A stretch of 64,000 nucleotides of DNA from Micromonospora ureilytica (GTDB lineage Bacteria; Actinomycetota; Actinomycetes; Mycobacteriales; Micromonosporaceae). The stretch is from contig NZ_JADOTX010000001.1 of NCBI RefSeq assembly GCF_015751765.1, positions 4,898,001 to 4,962,000 of the forward strand, given 5' to 3'. Each line of letters opens with the position of its first letter. Position 1 is the stretch's first letter. The position numbers and the translations under genes were made by a program. Positions 31,684 to 41,061 of the stretch are shown piece after piece. Below the pieces are notes generated by a model. It was not told where the DNA came from, did no database searches, and saw nothing but the letters and a program-made list of their open reading frames with translations.

Positions 31684-33771
31684 TCAGTCGCGGGTCAGCA
31701 CGATGAGGTCGGCGTCGTGGGTCGCGCTCCACTGCACGGGCAGGCCGACGGCGGCGAGGTGGCTGCCGGAGTAGTGCCGATCGCCGTGCGAGTAGCGGGC
31801 CGTCGGGTCGAGGCCGCGCAGGGGCAACCGGGCCGGGCGGGACGGAAGCAGCCCGGCCCCGTCGAGCCGGCCGGTGTGCCAGGCCAGCACGACCACCCGG
31901 CTCTCGTCCGGCGCGGTGTACTGCACCGCACAGCGGGCCTGGTCGGGGCCGCCGATCAGGTGCACCTCGCCGTGCGTGACGACGTCCCGGATCTCCTTGT
32001 AGCGGGCGATCCAGCCGGCCGCCTCGGCCCGCTCGGCCGGGGTCCACGCCCGGATGTCCGCGCCGATGCCGAGCACACCTGCCATCGCCAGGACGAACCG
32101 GAACGCCAGCGACCGGGGGCGACTGTCGAACAGGCCGGGAGCGTCGGTGACCCAGGAGCTGAGCAGGTGCGGGGCGTTGGCGTGCAGGAAGCCGTACTGG
32201 ATGGCCAGCCGGTCCAGCGGCCCGGTGTTGTCGCTGGGCCAGAAGACGTCGGCCCGGGCGGCCATCGCCAGGTCGGTCCGCGCGCCCCCGCCGGCGCACG
32301 CCTCGATCAGCACCCCTGGGTGGTCCCGACGCAACCGCTCGTAGATCCGGTGCAGGTTGGCGACGTGCGCGCCGTCCAGGTCGAGCGGGCCCATCCCGCC
32401 GGACCGGCCCGGCTCGGTACGCGGCCTGTTGAAGTCCCACTTCAGGTAGTCGATGTCGTACCGGCGCAGCAGGCCGTCGACTGTGGAGTGGACGAACTCG
32501 GCGACCTCCGGCCGACCCAGGTCGAGCAGGTACTGGTTGCGGACCGGGGTGAGGGGCCGCCCGTCGACGGAGTAGACCCAGTCCGGGTGCTCGGCGTACA
32601 GGGACGACTTCGGGTTGACGCACTCCGGTTCGACCCAGAGCCCGAAGTTCAGCCCGAGCGCGCGGACGTCGGCGATGAACGCGTCGAACCCGGCCGGGAA
32701 CTTCGCCGGGTCGGGCCTCCAGTCGCCCAGCCCGGCGGTGTCGTCGTTGCGGCCGACGAACCAGCCGTCGTCCACGACGAACGTCTCCACGCCCAGCTCG
32801 GCGGCGATCCGGGCGAGCGCGAGCTGGCTCTGTGCCTCGACGGCGAAGTACGTCGCCTCCCAGGAGTTGTAGAGCACCGGGCGTCCGGTGAGCCGCTCCC
32901 CGGCCAACAACCGCTGGTGGGTGTGCCAGACCCGGGCCAGCCCGTCCAGGCCGTCCGGGCTGTACGCCCCGGTGACCACCGGCAGGGTCAGCCGCTCGCC
33001 CGCGGCAACCTCCAGCGGGCCGTCGACCAGCTGACGGCCGACCCGTACCCGGGTCAGGCCGCCGGTGTCCCGCTCGGCGCTGATCTCCCACGAGCCGGTC
33101 CAGGCCAGAGCCATCCCCCACGCCGGACCGGCCGGCTCTGCGGTGTCGCGCACGGCCAGCCAGGGCACGTGCAGATGCCCGGGTACGCCTTGGGAGCTGC
33201 CGATGCTGAACGTGCCGTGGCCCAGCTCGACGTGGGCGAGCTGGAACTCCTGCGACCATTGCCCCCACTGGTGGCTGAGCAGCGCGCCGTGCGGCGTCGG
33301 TACGCAGAACCCGCCCGATCCGGCCCGGACCACCCGCAGCGCGTCGGTGCCGTCGTTGGTCAGCTCGACCCACCGCTGCACCACGTCGGTGCCGACGGGC
33401 ACCCGGTAGTGCACTGTGGCACGCAGCCCGGTGACCGGGTCGGCGAACTCGACGGCCAGCTCACGCTGGTCGGCGTCGATCCGCGCGTCGGTGTGCACGA
33501 AGCCCACCCGGCGCTGCCCGTTCGAGGTCTCGATCACCAGGTCGGTGCCTGTGAACGGGCGGTCGGCGTCGGTGGCGTACTCGATGGGGGCCGCGTCCCC
33601 GGCGGTGAGGAACGGGACCGGGCCGTCGTAGGCGACCGGCGAGGGCCCGTCGGAGACGCCGTGCGGCCCCCACGCGACAAGTTCCAGCCAGCGACCGTGC
33701 GCGGGCACCCGCACTGTGTACTCGGTGTGCGTGCCCCGCAGCGTCCAGCGCTGCCCGGCCTCGGCGGTCAC
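31684..33771 (-). CDS. GH36 alpha-galactosidase (cytosolic)
   Basis: 695 residues, near the usual length, no signal peptide. The N-terminal beta-supersandwich (about 1-270) precedes the barrel: NSWEATYFAVEAQSQLALA, VDDGWFVGRNDDTAGLGDW, GLWVEPECVNPKS, the nucleophile Asp in DYLKWDFNR, IEACAGGGARTD, and the acid/base Asp in WPSDNTGPLDRL. It should hydrolyse imported raffinose- or melibiose-like alpha-galactosides. The GTG start overlaps the TGA of the upstream permease (GTGA), so it is part of the ABC operon. Confidence 0.93.
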   Translation of the reverse strand: MTAEAGQRWTLRGTHTEYTVRVPAHGRWLELVAWGPHGVSDGPSPVAYDGPVPFLTAGDAAPIEYATDADRPFTGTDLVIETSNGQRRVGFVHTDARIDADQRELAVEFADPVTGLRATVHYRVPVGTDVVQRWVELTNDGTDALRVVRAGSGGFCVPTPHGALLSHQWGQWSQEFQLAHVELGHGTFSIGSSQGVPGHLHVPWLAVRDTAEPAGPAWGMALAWTGSWEISAERDTGGLTRVRVGRQLVDGPLEVAAGERLTLPVVTGAYSPDGLDGLARVWHTHQRLLAGERLTGRPVLYNSWEATYFAVEAQSQLALARIAAELGVETFVVDDGWFVGRNDDTAGLGDWRPDPAKFPAGFDAFIADVRALGLNFGLWVEPECVNPKSSLYAEHPDWVYSVDGRPLTPVRNQYLLDLGRPEVAEFVHSTVDGLLRRYDIDYLKWDFNRPRTEPGRSGGMGPLDLDGAHVANLHRIYERLRRDHPGVLIEACAGGGARTDLAMAARADVFWPSDNTGPLDRLAIQYGFLHANAPHLLSSWVTDAPGLFDSRPRSLAFRFVLAMAGVLGIGADIRAWTPAERAEAAGWIARYKEIRDVVTHGEVHLIGGPDQARCAVQYTAPDESRVVVLAWHTGRLDGAGLLPSRPARLPLRGLDPTARYSHGDRHYSGSHLAAVGLPVQWSATHDADLIVLTRD

Positions 33772-34589
33772 TTGACCGCTCCGAGCGCCAGGCCGGAGAC
33801 GAAGTGTCGCTGGAAGCGGAGGAACACCGCGACGGTGGGGACGGCCGCGATGACCGTACCGGCGGCGATGACGTTCCAGGACGAGACGAACTGTCCCTGG
33901 AGGGCGAGCAACGCCGGGGTGACCGGCATGTTGTCATCGGTACGCAGCACGGTGATCGCCCAGAGCAGGTCGTTGAAGATCCAGGTGAAGGAGAGCGCCC
34001 CGAGAGCGGCCAGCGCGGGTCGGGTCAGCGGCAGCATCACCTTCGTGAAGATCTGCCCCGTGCCGGCACCGTCGATGGTGGCCGCCTCCTGGATCTCACC
34101 CGGCAGGTCCCGCATGAAGCCGTGCAGGACGAAGGTGTAGAAGCCGAGCCCGAAGCCGACCTGCACCGCGATCAACGCCCAGAGCGTGTCGTACAGGCCG
34201 GTGAGCTCACTGAACTTGGCCACCGGGATGAGCAGGATCTGCGGTGGGAGCAGGTTGCCGGCGAGCATCAGCAGCAGGATCGTCCGCCGGCCGGGGATCC
34301 GGAAACGGCTCAGCGCGAACGCGGCCATCGCGGCCAGCCCCAGGCTCAACGCCACCGACGGGACGGTGACCAGCATGCTGTTGATCAGAGCGCGCAGCTC
34401 GCCGCCGTCGGTCCACGCCTGCCGGTAGGTGTCCAGTGTGAAGGAGTGGGGCAGGCTGCCCACGCCGTGTGCGGCGATGTCGTCGAACGACCGGGTGGAC
34501 ATCACCACCACCCAGAGCACCGGGCCCAGCCAGAGCAGCGAGAGCAGGATCATGCCGGTGTGGAAGGCCCCGGTACGGAGCTTGTTCAT
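33768..34589 (-). CDS. Carbohydrate ABC transporter permease (MalG type)
   Basis: 273 residues, six membrane helices. The EAA loop is EIQEAATIDGAGTGQIFTKV, where the ATPase docks. TLDTYRQAWTDGGELRALIN and WIFNDLLWAITVL are typical of CUT1 permeases. ATG overlaps the stop of the partner permease by 4 nt (ATGA). No ATPase gene is present in the locus; a shared MsiK-type ATPase encoded elsewhere is the likely energiser, as in other actinomycete CUT1 systems. Confidence 0.93.
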   Translation of the reverse strand: MNKLRTGAFHTGMILLSLLWLGPVLWVVVMSTRSFDDIAAHGVGSLPHSFTLDTYRQAWTDGGELRALINSMLVTVPSVALSLGLAAMAAFALSRFRIPGRRTILLLMLAGNLLPPQILLIPVAKFSELTGLYDTLWALIAVQVGFGLGFYTFVLHGFMRDLPGEIQEAATIDGAGTGQIFTKVMLPLTRPALAALGALSFTWIFNDLLWAITVLRTDDNMPVTPALLALQGQFVSSWNVIAAGTVIAAVPTVAVFLRFQRHFVSGLALGAVK

Positions 34590-35506
34590 GACGCTTCCTC
34601 CCGGAACGCGCGGACCAGGTAGCCGAGGATCACGGCCAGCGCGAGCACGAAGATCACGACAGCGATCGCCGAGGCGTAGCCCAGCCGCAGGCTCTGGAAC
34701 GCGGTCGAGTACATGTAGGTGCTGAGCAGCTCCGACGAGTGGTACGGCCCGCCCTTGGTCAGTGACCAGACGATGTCGAACGAGCGCAGCGAGTCGATCA
34801 CGATGACCGACAGCACCACGGCGTTGACCCCCTTCATCTGCGGGATGGTGACGTGCCACAGCCGCTGCCAGGAGTTGGCGCCGTCCATCCGGGCCGCCTC
34901 GTGCAACGCCGGGTCGATCGCCTTCAACCCGGCCAGAAACAGCACCATCACGTACCCGATCTGCCGCCACAGCGCGGGCAGGATCACCGCGTACAGGGCG
35001 GTCTGCGGGTCGGCGAGCCAGGGCCGGATCAGTTGCTCCAGGCCGACCGCCCGCAGCAGCGTGTCGGCGATCCCGTCGGGCTGGTAGAAGACCCGCCAGA
35101 CCAGCGCGGTCACCACAAGTGAGAACACCACAGGGGTGAACAGCGCGGCCCGATAGAAGCCGACGCCGCGCCGCTCCTTCTGCAGGACGAGCGCCATCCC
35201 GAAGCCGCCCAGCACGGAGAGGCCGCCGAAGAGCACGAGCCAGATCACCGTGTTGACCAGCGCACCCCGGAAGGTGGCGTCGCCGGCCAGCTCGACGTAG
35301 TTGTCGGTGCCGACGAAGGTCGGCGGTGTCATCCCGTCCCAGCGGGTGAGGGAGAACCAGAAGCCCTGGATCGCCGGCCAGAACACCCAGACGCTCTCGA
35401 CCGCGAACGGCACGAGGACGAACGCCACCAGCAGCGGCGACAGTCGAGCCGACCGTCGCCGCCGCCGGGTGGGGGTGACCGAAGTCGTGGAGATCGTTGC
35501 TGTCAC
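34586..35506 (-). CDS. Carbohydrate ABC transporter permease (MalF type)
   Basis: 306 residues, six membrane helices. EAA loop: ALHEAARMDGANSWQRLWHV. VFWPAIQGFWFSLTRWDG and SLTKGGPYHSSELLSTYMYS are standard for the family. GTG start, one base after the binding-protein stop, with AAGGG in the end of that gene as ribosome site. It forms the channel with the downstream permease. Confidence 0.93.
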   Translation of the reverse strand: MTATISTTSVTPTRRRRRSARLSPLLVAFVLVPFAVESVWVFWPAIQGFWFSLTRWDGMTPPTFVGTDNYVELAGDATFRGALVNTVIWLVLFGGLSVLGGFGMALVLQKERRGVGFYRAALFTPVVFSLVVTALVWRVFYQPDGIADTLLRAVGLEQLIRPWLADPQTALYAVILPALWRQIGYVMVLFLAGLKAIDPALHEAARMDGANSWQRLWHVTIPQMKGVNAVVLSVIVIDSLRSFDIVWSLTKGGPYHSSELLSTYMYSTAFQSLRLGYASAIAVVIFVLALAVILGYLVRAFREEAS

Positions 35507-35507
35507 G

Positions 35508-36803
35508 TCAGCCCTTGAAGACCTTCTCGGCGCCGGCCTGCCACTCCCGCAGGATCGCGTCGATCTGGTCCGGCTTGTCGATGAACTTGGTAAGCGCGGT
35601 GTCCGCGGTCGGCTGGAGTGCGTCGCTGGAGTCGCGGTTGAAGAACTGGGTCAACTCCTTGGCCTCGTTCAGCATCGCCTTGCCCTTGACCACCAGCGGC
35701 GAGTCCGACGCCTTGGCCTTGGGGTTGGCCGGCAGCACGATGCCGGAGCTGGCCTTGACGTACGCCTCCTGGGCCTCGACCCCGGAGAGGTAGCTGAGCA
35801 GGGCCTTGGTGCCGGTCGGGTTGGCGGTCTTCGCGCTGGCGAAGAAGCCGTCGGTCGGCGCCTCCTCGGCCAGCGGCACCGCCGGGTCGATGATCGGGAA
35901 CCGGAAGAAGTCCAGGTCGCCGAGCGCGTCCTTGGGTGCCGCGTCGGCGAAGAACGTGCCGATCAGGAACATGCCGGTCTTGCCGGCCAGCAGAGCTGTG
36001 GTCGCCTCCTGGAACGGGTACGCCTTGCCCTTGGGATCGAAGTAGGGCAGGGCCTCGCGCCAGCGGGTGAAGACCGCCTTGACCTTCGGGTCGTCGAAGC
36101 GCTGCTTGCCGGCGAGCAGCTCGCGGTGGAACGGCGCGCCGTTGATCCGGATGTTGAGGTAGTCGAACCAGGCCGAGGCCACCCACGGGGTGTCGCCGAG
36201 GCCGATGCCGATCGGCGGGACGCCCTTGCTCTTCAGCGTCTCGCACAGCGCCAGGAACTCGGTCCAGGTCTTCGGCTCCTGTACGCCCCACTTCGCGAAG
36301 TTGGACTTGCGGTAGAAGAAGCCCCACCAGTAGTTGTTCATCGGCACGAAGATCTGCTTGCCGCTGGCGTCGGTGGAGAGGGTGCGCAGCGACTCGGGGT
36401 AGTCGTCCAGCGACTTCCAGACCTCGGAGACGTCCAGCAGCAGGTTCTTGCTGGCGTAGTCGTTGGCGACCGAGCCCGCGTACCAGGTGTAGAGGTCCGG
36501 CGGATTGGCCGAGGTCAGGTAGGTCGGCAGCTGGGTCCGGAAGGTCTCCGAGGCGATCGTGTTGAGGCTCGCCGTGCCCTTGCCCTGCGCGTTGAAGGTC
36601 TCGATCAGCTTCTCCATCGCGGCCTTGGCCTGCGGCGAGGAGAGGTTGGACTGGATGGTGACCGCGCCCGAGCCATTGCTCGTCGTCGGCCCGCTGGCGG
36701 AGCTGGCGCACGCGCTGAGGAACGAGCTGGCGCCGAGCGCGCCCAGGCCGGCGAGCCCGAGGTGGCCAAGGAATCGCCGGCGACCGGGGTCGAAGTCGCT
36801 CAC
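35508..36803 (-). CDS. Sugar-binding lipoprotein of the ABC importer
   Basis: 431 residues. Twin-arginine and lipoprotein features are combined in the leader: GRRRFLGHLGLAGLGALG, then lipobox LSAC (Cys near residue 32). The mature domain is a cluster-1 sugar-binding fold with SANPPDLYTWYAGSVANDYA, VPMNNYWWGFFYRKSNFAKW, PKTWTEFLALCETLKSKGVP and KTGMFLIGTFF. GTG at 36803 has GGAAGGG 8 nt upstream. It is first in the operon and divergent from the galactose catabolic operon. Ligand is inferred to be an alpha-galactoside from the two alpha-galactosidases behind it. Confidence 0.93.
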   Translation of the reverse strand: MSDFDPGRRRFLGHLGLAGLGALGASSFLSACASSASGPTTSNGSGAVTIQSNLSSPQAKAAMEKLIETFNAQGKGTASLNTIASETFRTQLPTYLTSANPPDLYTWYAGSVANDYASKNLLLDVSEVWKSLDDYPESLRTLSTDASGKQIFVPMNNYWWGFFYRKSNFAKWGVQEPKTWTEFLALCETLKSKGVPPIGIGLGDTPWVASAWFDYLNIRINGAPFHRELLAGKQRFDDPKVKAVFTRWREALPYFDPKGKAYPFQEATTALLAGKTGMFLIGTFFADAAPKDALGDLDFFRFPIIDPAVPLAEEAPTDGFFASAKTANPTGTKALLSYLSGVEAQEAYVKASSGIVLPANPKAKASDSPLVVKGKAMLNEAKELTQFFNRDSSDALQPTADTALTKFIDKPDQIDAILREWQAGAEKVFKG

Positions 36804-36891
36804 GGAGGTATCCCTTCCTTTACGACACTCAGCGTCACCACGCGATGTGTCGTCCATGTGAATGCTGTGACGAGAAGGTTGCATCGACCCT

Positions 36892-36939
36892 CGCCGGCTG
36901 TCAAGATATCTTCGTAATTAATGATTAGACGAGACCAAG
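36892..36939. promoter_or_regulatory. Candidate operator/promoter between the two galactoside operons
   Basis: An unusually A/T-rich patch (AAGATATCTTCGTAATTAAT, then GATTAGACGAG) lies in the 147-bp divergent spacer. It includes TAATTAATGATTA, an imperfect dyad of the size used by FadR-type GntR regulators. The regulator at 37745 is the obvious candidate ligand. No binding evidence. Confidence 0.35.
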
Positions 36940-36950
36940 GCGAGGGTCAG

Positions 36951-37709
36951 GTGGATCAGCCTATGCGCCGGCTTGAGGGCAAGAACGCGCTGGTCACCGG
37001 CGCGATGGGTGGGATCGGCGCGGCCACCGCCCGGCGGCTCGCCGCCGAGGGGGCAGCTGTCGCGCTGCTCGACGTGGCCGACACGGCACCGCTTGCCGAA
37101 GAACTGACAGCGCGAGGCGACCGCGCACTGTCCGTAGTGGGCGATGTCAGCGACGAGGCCGACTGGACGGCCGCCGTGCGCGCCGTACGGGAACGCCTCG
37201 GCCCGGTCGACATCCTGGTCAGCACCGCGTACGCCGTGCGGGTCGCCCCGGCCCACGAGACCAGCCGACAGTCCTGGGACCACCAGCTCGGCGTCAGCCT
37301 CACCGGCTCGTTCCTCGGCGTCCGCGCCTGCCTGGACGACCTGCGGGCACGCTCGGGCGCGGTGGTGCTGATCTCCTCGGTGCACGCGCTGGTCGGGTTG
37401 CCCGGCCGGCCCGCGTACGCCGCTGCCAAGGGTGGCCTGCTCGCGCTCGGCCGCCAACTCGCCGTGGAGTACGGCCCGCAGGTCCGGGTCAACACCGTGC
37501 TGCCCGGGCCGATCCTCACCGCCGCCTGGGCCGACGTGTCCGAAGAGGACCGGCAGCAGAGCATCGCGGAGACCGTCGCCAAGCGCTTCGGCACACCGGA
37601 CGAGGTGGCCGCCACTGTCGCCTTCCTCGCCTCGCCGGACGCCGCCTACATCACCGGCGCGAGCCTCGTGGTGGACGGTGGCTGGACAGCGGTGAAAGCC
37701 TCGGCCTGA
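36951..37709 (+). CDS. SDR-family oxidoreductase, probable D-galactose 1-dehydrogenase
   Basis: 252 residues from the GTG at 36951, chosen because GCGAGGG precedes it and the upstream ATG at 36921 lies inside the A/T-rich operator patch. NAD(P) motif ALVTGAMGGIGAATARRLA, catalytic Ser and Tyr-x3-Lys in ISSVHALVGLPGRPAYAAAK, and the C-terminal ITGASLVVDGGW are classical SDR features. The reaction is inferred from context: galactonate dehydratase, kinase, aldolase and lactonase follow, so oxidation of galactose to galactonolactone is the missing first step. Confidence 0.85.
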   Translation: MDQPMRRLEGKNALVTGAMGGIGAATARRLAAEGAAVALLDVADTAPLAEELTARGDRALSVVGDVSDEADWTAAVRAVRERLGPVDILVSTAYAVRVAPAHETSRQSWDHQLGVSLTGSFLGVRACLDDLRARSGAVVLISSVHALVGLPGRPAYAAAKGGLLALGRQLAVEYGPQVRVNTVLPGPILTAAWADVSEEDRQQSIAETVAKRFGTPDEVAATVAFLASPDAAYITGASLVVDGGWTAVKASA

Positions 37710-37744
37710 GAGATCGATACCGACCAGCGAAAAGGCCAGGAGCA

Positions 37745-38455
37745 TTGGCACAGTACGCACGCCGCGGCGTCCACGGGCAGACCGTCGAAGCGATCGCCCG
37801 TCGCATCCTCACCGGCGAGATCGCCGCCGGCGCGACACTGAACATCGTCGCGTTGCAGGAGGAGTTCGACGTCAGTCTCACGGCGCTCCGCGAGGCGCTG
37901 AAGGTCCTCTCGGCCAAGGGCATCGTCGACGCCCGGCAGAAGCGCGGCACCTTCGTCCGACCCCGCGCGGACTGGAACCTGCTCGACGGTGACGTGATCC
38001 GCTGGCAGTTCGCCGAGGGCACCGACCAGCGGTTGCTCGACCAACTGCACGAGGTGCGCGCCATCATCGAGCCCGCCGCCGCACGGCTGGCCGCCACCCG
38101 CGCCACCGAGGACGACCTGATCGCCCTCGACGGAGCACTTGCCGAGATGGCCCATGCCAACGGTGATCCCGCCGCCGCCATCGCCGCCGACCTCGCCTTC
38201 CACCGCGCGCTGCTCACCGCCACCCACAACGAGCTGCTGGAGCGGATGGAGGTGGTGATGGAGACCGGGCTCGCCGAACGGGACCGTCTGGTGCACGGCG
38301 GCACCCCGCACGACGACCCGGTGCCCAGCCACCGCGCGGTGGTCGACGCGCTGCGCGACCGGGACGAGACGGCGGCCGAGACCGCGATGCGTCAGTTGCT
38401 GGACAAGGCCGTCCGCGACGTCGAGAAGGTACGGGGACGAAGGGGCAGTCAGTGA
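37745..38455 (+). CDS. GntR/FadR-family regulator (DgoR-like)
   Basis: 236 residues. Winged helix at about 10-75: VHGQTVEAIARRILTGEIAA, NIVALQEEFDVSLTALREAL, KVLSAKGIVDARQKRGTFVR. FCD ligand domain at about 90-225 with LHEVRAIIEPAAARLAATRA, DLAFHRALLTATHN and SHRAVVDALRDRD, giving the usual Asp/His metal-site residues. TTG start with AGGAG 4 nt upstream. The GntR-type DgoR of E. coli binds galactonate; a similar role in this operon is inferred. Its stop overlaps dgoD by 4 nt. Confidence 0.9.
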   Translation: MAQYARRGVHGQTVEAIARRILTGEIAAGATLNIVALQEEFDVSLTALREALKVLSAKGIVDARQKRGTFVRPRADWNLLDGDVIRWQFAEGTDQRLLDQLHEVRAIIEPAAARLAATRATEDDLIALDGALAEMAHANGDPAAAIAADLAFHRALLTATHNELLERMEVVMETGLAERDRLVHGGTPHDDPVPSHRAVVDALRDRDETAAETAMRQLLDKAVRDVEKVRGRRGSQ

Positions 38456-39597
38456 AGATCGAGCGGATCGAGACCTTCCTGGTCGCGCCACGGTGGTTGT
38501 TCTGCCGGGTGGAGACCGACGACGGGCTGGTCGGGTGGGGTGAGCCGGTGGTCGAGGGCCGCGCCGAGGTGGTGCGCAGCGCCGTCGAGGTGCTCTCCGA
38601 ATACCTGATCGGCGCCGACCCGTTGCGCATCGAGCAGCACTGGCAGGTGCTCACCAAGGGCGGCTTCTACCGGGGCGGCCCGATCCTCTCCAGCGCGGTC
38701 GCCGGCCTCGACCAGGCGCTCTGGGACATCGCCGGGCAGGCGTACGGCGCACCGGTGCACGCGCTGCTCGGCGGGCCGGTGCGCGACCGGGTACGGATCT
38801 ACTCGTGGATCGGCGGGGACGAGCCCGGCGAGGTGGCCGACGCCGCCGCCGCGCAGGTCGCCGCCGGCCTCACCGGGGTCAAGATGAACGCCTGCGGGCG
38901 GCTCTCGCCGATCCCCACCTCGGCCGAGGTGGACGAGGTCGTCGGCCGGGTGGCCGCCGCCCGCGAGGTGCTCGGCCCCGACCGGGACATCGCTGTGGAC
39001 TTCCACGGTCGCGCCGGAATGGCCGCGGTCCGCCGGATCCTGCCCGAGCTGGCCGCCCTGCGCCCGTTCTTCGTGGAGGAGCCGGTCCTGCCCGATCAGG
39101 CTCACCACCTGCGCGACATCGTGGCCAGCACGCCGATCCCGGTGGCCACCGGCGAGCGGCTCTACGGTCGCTCCGAGTTCCTCGGCCCGTTGCAGGCCGG
39201 GGTCGCCGTGGTCCAACCGGACCTGTCGCACGCCGGTGGGATCTCCGAGGTCCGCCGGATCGCCGCGCTGGCCGAGACGTACGGCGCGCTGCTCGCCCCG
39301 CACTGCCCGCTCGGCCCGATCTCCCTGGCGGCCAGCCTCCAGGTGGCCTTCGCGACACCGAACTTCCTGATCCAGGAGCAGAGCATCGGCATCCACTACA
39401 ACGCCGGCTCGGAGTTGCTGGACTACCTGGTCGACCCGGAGCCGTTCCGGTTCGTGGACGGGCACATCGCCCGCCTCGACCGGCCCGGGTTGGGCATCAC
39501 CGTCGACGAGTCGGCCGTCCGCAAGGCCGCCCAGACCCCACACGCCTGGCGCAACCCGGTCTGGCAGCACGCCGACGGGTCGTTCGCCGAGTGGTGA
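38452..39597 (+). CDS. dgoD: D-galactonate dehydratase
   Basis: 381 residues, enolase superfamily (mandelate racemase group). Very close to the E. coli DgoD pattern from memory: PRWLFCRVETDDGLVGWGEP, YRGGPILSSAVAGLDQALWD, VDFHGRAGMAA (Asp ligand and His), FFVEEPVLPDQA (Glu), ATGERLYGRSEF (Glu), QPDLSHAGGISE, LAPHCPLGP (catalytic His), and the final NPVWQHADGSFAEW. It dehydrates galactonate to 2-keto-3-deoxygalactonate. GTG start overlapping the regulator stop. This gene anchors the assignment of the whole operon. Confidence 0.93.
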   Translation: MKIERIETFLVAPRWLFCRVETDDGLVGWGEPVVEGRAEVVRSAVEVLSEYLIGADPLRIEQHWQVLTKGGFYRGGPILSSAVAGLDQALWDIAGQAYGAPVHALLGGPVRDRVRIYSWIGGDEPGEVADAAAAQVAAGLTGVKMNACGRLSPIPTSAEVDEVVGRVAAAREVLGPDRDIAVDFHGRAGMAAVRRILPELAALRPFFVEEPVLPDQAHHLRDIVASTPIPVATGERLYGRSEFLGPLQAGVAVVQPDLSHAGGISEVRRIAALAETYGALLAPHCPLGPISLAASLQVAFATPNFLIQEQSIGIHYNAGSELLDYLVDPEPFRFVDGHIARLDRPGLGITVDESAVRKAAQTPHAWRNPVWQHADGSFAEW

Positions 39598-40430
39598 CCG
39601 GCGCGCGGCCGGTGGCGCTGCGGGTGGCGTACGACGCGGCGCACGGCGGTCGGTGGACGAGCCTGCGCGGCGGTGGCCGGGAGTGGCTGTGGCACGGCCC
39701 GGAACCCGGCCGGCACGAGGTACGCCCCGACGACGCGTTCGTCGACGCCGGCGGGCTGGAGGAGTGCCTGCCCACAGTGCGCGGCGAGCCCGACCACGGC
39801 GAGGTGTGGTCGCGGCCGTGGCGCAGCGCCGGCCCCGGAACCGTGGTCATCGAGCGGCCGACGTTCACAGTCGACCGCCGGATCACCGACTCCGGCGGTG
39901 TGGTGGTGGCCGACTACCGGCTGGCCGCCGACCCCGGGCACCGGTTCGTCTGGGCCGCGCACGCCCTGCTGGACCTCTCCCCCGCCGCCCGTCTCGACGC
40001 GCCCGCCGGCACCCCGACCCGGCTGCACCCGGAGGCCGCCGCGCACCTGCCACCGGGCAGCTGGCCCACCGGCGACAGGTGGTTGACCGGGCCGTGGCCG
40101 GCCCCCGCCGGGCTGACCCTGGACACGTTCGGTCCGGACGACGGGACCGCGCTCGGCGCGGTGCTGCTCGACTGCCCCCGGGTCCAGGTGATCGACGGCG
40201 CCGACCGGCTCACCATGGAGCTGGAGTGCGCGGACCAGCCCCGCAGCACCGCGCTCTGGCGCAACCTGGGCGGCTGGCCGGTCGACGGCCCCTACCGCAG
40301 CGTCGGCGTCGAACCGATGCTCGGCGCGGCCTTCGACCTGGCCGACACCGGCCCCGACGACGCGGCGGTCGTGCCGCCCACCGGCGAGGTCACCTGGCGA
40401 CTCACCATCTCCGCCCACCGCATCCCCTGA
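39594..40430 (+). CDS. Aldose 1-epimerase-like protein
   Basis: 278 residues. The fold is a galactose-mutarotase beta-sandwich: SLRGGGREWLWHG, DDAFVDAGGLEECLPTVRGE with a His soon after, WAAHALLDLSP, and the C-terminal VGVEPMLGAAFDLAD carrying the usual Glu. It probably interconverts alpha and beta anomers of galactose, feeding the dehydrogenase. The GTG start overlaps dgoD stop (GTGA). Confidence 0.82.
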   Translation: MTGARPVALRVAYDAAHGGRWTSLRGGGREWLWHGPEPGRHEVRPDDAFVDAGGLEECLPTVRGEPDHGEVWSRPWRSAGPGTVVIERPTFTVDRRITDSGGVVVADYRLAADPGHRFVWAAHALLDLSPAARLDAPAGTPTRLHPEAAAHLPPGSWPTGDRWLTGPWPAPAGLTLDTFGPDDGTALGAVLLDCPRVQVIDGADRLTMELECADQPRSTALWRNLGGWPVDGPYRSVGVEPMLGAAFDLADTGPDDAAVVPPTGEVTWRLTISAHRIP

Positions 40431-40440
40431 GGACACCGTG

Positions 40441-41061
40441 ATGAACCTGCTCGACGAGTTGCGTACCCATCGACTGCTGGCCATCGTTCGCGGCCCGGAC
40501 CCGGCCGCCGCGCTGACCGCCGTGCTCACAGTGGCCGAGAGCGGCGTCGCCCTGGTCGAGGTCTCGTTGACAAGCGCCGACGCGCTCGGCGTCCTCCGCC
40601 GCGCCCGGGCCGCTCTCGGGCCCGACTTCGCCCTGGGCGCGGGCACCGTGCTCAGCGCCGAGGACGCCCGCGCGGCGGCCGACGCGGGCGCCGGTTTCCT
40701 GGTCACCCCGGCGATCGCACCGAGCCTCGCCGAGGGTGGCCGGCTCGGTCTGCCGGTGCTCGCCGGTGCCCTCACCCCCACCGAGGTGGTGCGGGCCACC
40801 GACGGTGGGGCCGCCGCGATCAAGCTCTTCCCGGCCTCCCTCGGCGGGCCCGACTACCTCGGCGCCCTGCGCGACCCGTTCCCCGGTACCGCGTTCGTGC
40901 CGGTCGGTGGGGTCGACGCGGACAGCGCGCGGCGCTACCTCGACCGGGGGGCGACAGCAATCGGCGTCGGTTCCCCGCTGCTCGGCGACGCCGTCCGAGG
41001 CGGCGAGCCGGCGGCGTTGCGCGAGCGCGTCGCCGCCTTCCTCGCGGCGGTGCGGCCGTGA
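40441..41061 (+). CDS. 2-keto-3-deoxy-6-phosphogalactonate/KDPG aldolase
   Basis: 206 residues, class I aldolase of the KDPG/KDPGal family, (beta/alpha)8. LLAIVRGPDP, LVEVSLTSADAL (Glu), LGAGTVLSAEDARAAADAG, FLVTPAIAPSLA and the Schiff-base Lys in AIKLFPASLGGPDYL, then VGGVDADS. It cleaves the phosphorylated keto-deoxy sugar to pyruvate and glyceraldehyde 3-phosphate. Starts at ATG 40441 (GTG 40438 equally possible) with GAGG upstream. It overlaps the kinase by 4 nt. KDPGal specificity comes from dgoD context. Confidence 0.9.
   Translation: MNLLDELRTHRLLAIVRGPDPAAALTAVLTVAESGVALVEVSLTSADALGVLRRARAALGPDFALGAGTVLSAEDARAAADAGAGFLVTPAIAPSLAEGGRLGLPVLAGALTPTEVVRATDGGAAAIKLFPASLGGPDYLGALRDPFPGTAFVPVGGVDADSARRYLDRGATAIGVGSPLLGDAVRGGEPAALRERVAAFLAAVRP

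Noticed and set aside
38805..39593. Extension of the aldose-epimerase frame upstream into dgoD
   Set aside because: The first 263 codons are an out-of-frame shadow of dgoD; the epimerase fold begins at the GTG overlapping the dgoD stop.
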